From an uncultured Actinomycetes bacterium (GTDB lineage: Bacteria; Actinomycetota; Actinomycetes; Nanopelagicales; Nanopelagicaceae), in assembly GCA_903922745.1 (NCBI GenBank), contig CAIXVA010000028.1, forward strand, positions 1 through 5,918: 5,918 bases of DNA. The letters are read 5' to 3'. How positions within the stretch are numbered: the stretch's first letter is position 1; the number at the start of each line of letters is the position of its first letter. Shown here one piece after another: positions 5,754 through 5,918 of the stretch. The notes beneath the pieces are model-generated. The model searched no databases, was not told the origin of the DNA, and was given only the letters and a program-made list of their open reading frames with translations. The translations under genes and the position numbers were made by a program.

Positions 5754-5834
5754 ATGAGCGCACTCTTTGATCCACTTGAGTTAAAGGAGAGAGCACAGGA
5801 AGTGCTTGAGGGGTTGGAGCAAGGAAAGATTTAA
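5754..5834 (+). CDS. Possible 26-aa microprotein
   Basis: ATG at 5754-5756 opens a frame ending in TAA at 5832-5834. The peptide starts MSALFDPLELKERAQEVL and ends EQGKI; it is acidic, Leu/Glu-rich and would fit one amphipathic helix. There is no signal peptide. The case for a real gene is the TAGACT box exactly 6 nt before the ATG and the tail-to-tail stop overlap with the next gene, the same arrangement as lexA and the protease. The case against is its size and the absence of any family I recognise. It could also be the remaining start of a decayed longer gene, although no continuation is visible downstream in another frame. Confidence 0.4.
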   Translation: MSALFDPLELKERAQEVLEGLEQGKI

Positions 5835-5918
5835 GTAGTTGGAATAACTATCTCGTTGTACTGCATAAACCCTGGCTTCATGGGCGGATCAAAGCGGCAG
5901 ATTCTTGTCTCATCTGAC
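5831..5918 (-). CDS. Unidentified protein, C-terminal fragment (runs off the window)
   Basis: The minus strand is open from the window edge to TAA at 5831-5833, giving 28 complete codons. The residues include CRFDPPMKPGFMQYNEIVIP, a sequence with the look of a real globular C-terminus (Pro, Gly, aromatic and hydrophobic residues) rather than antisense noise. I do not recognise the family. The stop overlaps that of the 26-aa ORF by 4 nt (TTAA). No terminator separates the two. Confidence 0.5.
   Translation of the reverse strand, partial: SDETRICRFDPPMKPGFMQYNEIVIPTT

Noticed and set aside
1..5918. LexA-binding SOS boxes (TCGAAC-N4-GTTCGA type)
   Set aside because: Only half-sites such as TCGAAC near 2926 and GTCGAACA near 1609 were seen, without a matching second half. 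The lexA promoter itself is outside the window.
1..5918. CRISPR array, tRNA, rRNA, insertion sequence or attachment site
   Set aside because: No spaced repeats, cloverleaf-like sequence, transposase motif or terminal inverted repeats were found by eye. The only repeats are in-frame linker repeats.

Overview
The window looks like a piece of a small, streamlined actinobacterial chromosome of moderate G+C. The best guess is the freshwater acI lineage (Nanopelagicales, Planktophila-like). This rests on an actinobacterial-type LexA C-terminus, very short intergenic gaps, TAnnnT -10 boxes placed exactly 6 nt before start codons (leaderless transcription), and secreted proteins with a short 'VG..C...YTC...GKKLVW' module plus a Pro/Thr/Ala/Ser linker. 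The lineage is an inference from remembered family features, not a database result.

Layout: (1) 1-330, the 3' end of lexA on the + strand. (2) 327-2698, a minus-strand pair: a predicted Tat-exported Rieske [2Fe-2S] protein (2003-2698) followed by a secreted M6-like zinc metalloprotease (327-1943). The protease meets lexA tail to tail with the stop codons sharing CTAG. (3) 2820-2987, a probable 55-aa protein gene on the + strand, separated by a strong, potentially bidirectional terminator (3026-3062) from (4) 3073-4176, a minus-strand secreted metallophosphoesterase-like protein. (5) 4256-5834, a + strand series: a cytoplasmic DUF4287-DUF1801 (YdhG-like) protein, a secreted YHYH-domain protein, and a possible 26-aa microprotein. 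(6) 5831-5918, the C-terminal end of an unidentified minus-strand gene that overlaps the microprotein tail to tail at TTAA.

The genes do not form one recognisable pathway. Four of the products (protease, Rieske, phosphoesterase, YHYH) are predicted to be exported and at least two or three probably bind metal, so the region looks like a cluster of cell-envelope functions next to the SOS regulator. The protease and Rieske protein share an N-terminal module and a low-complexity linker, which suggests a common way of presenting different catalytic or redox domains outside the membrane. No mobile element, tRNA, rRNA, CRISPR array or phage gene was seen. I see no convincing new defence or mobile system; the most interesting signals are the exact leaderless promoter spacing, the shared secreted module, the unusual active-site motifs and the two small ORFs.
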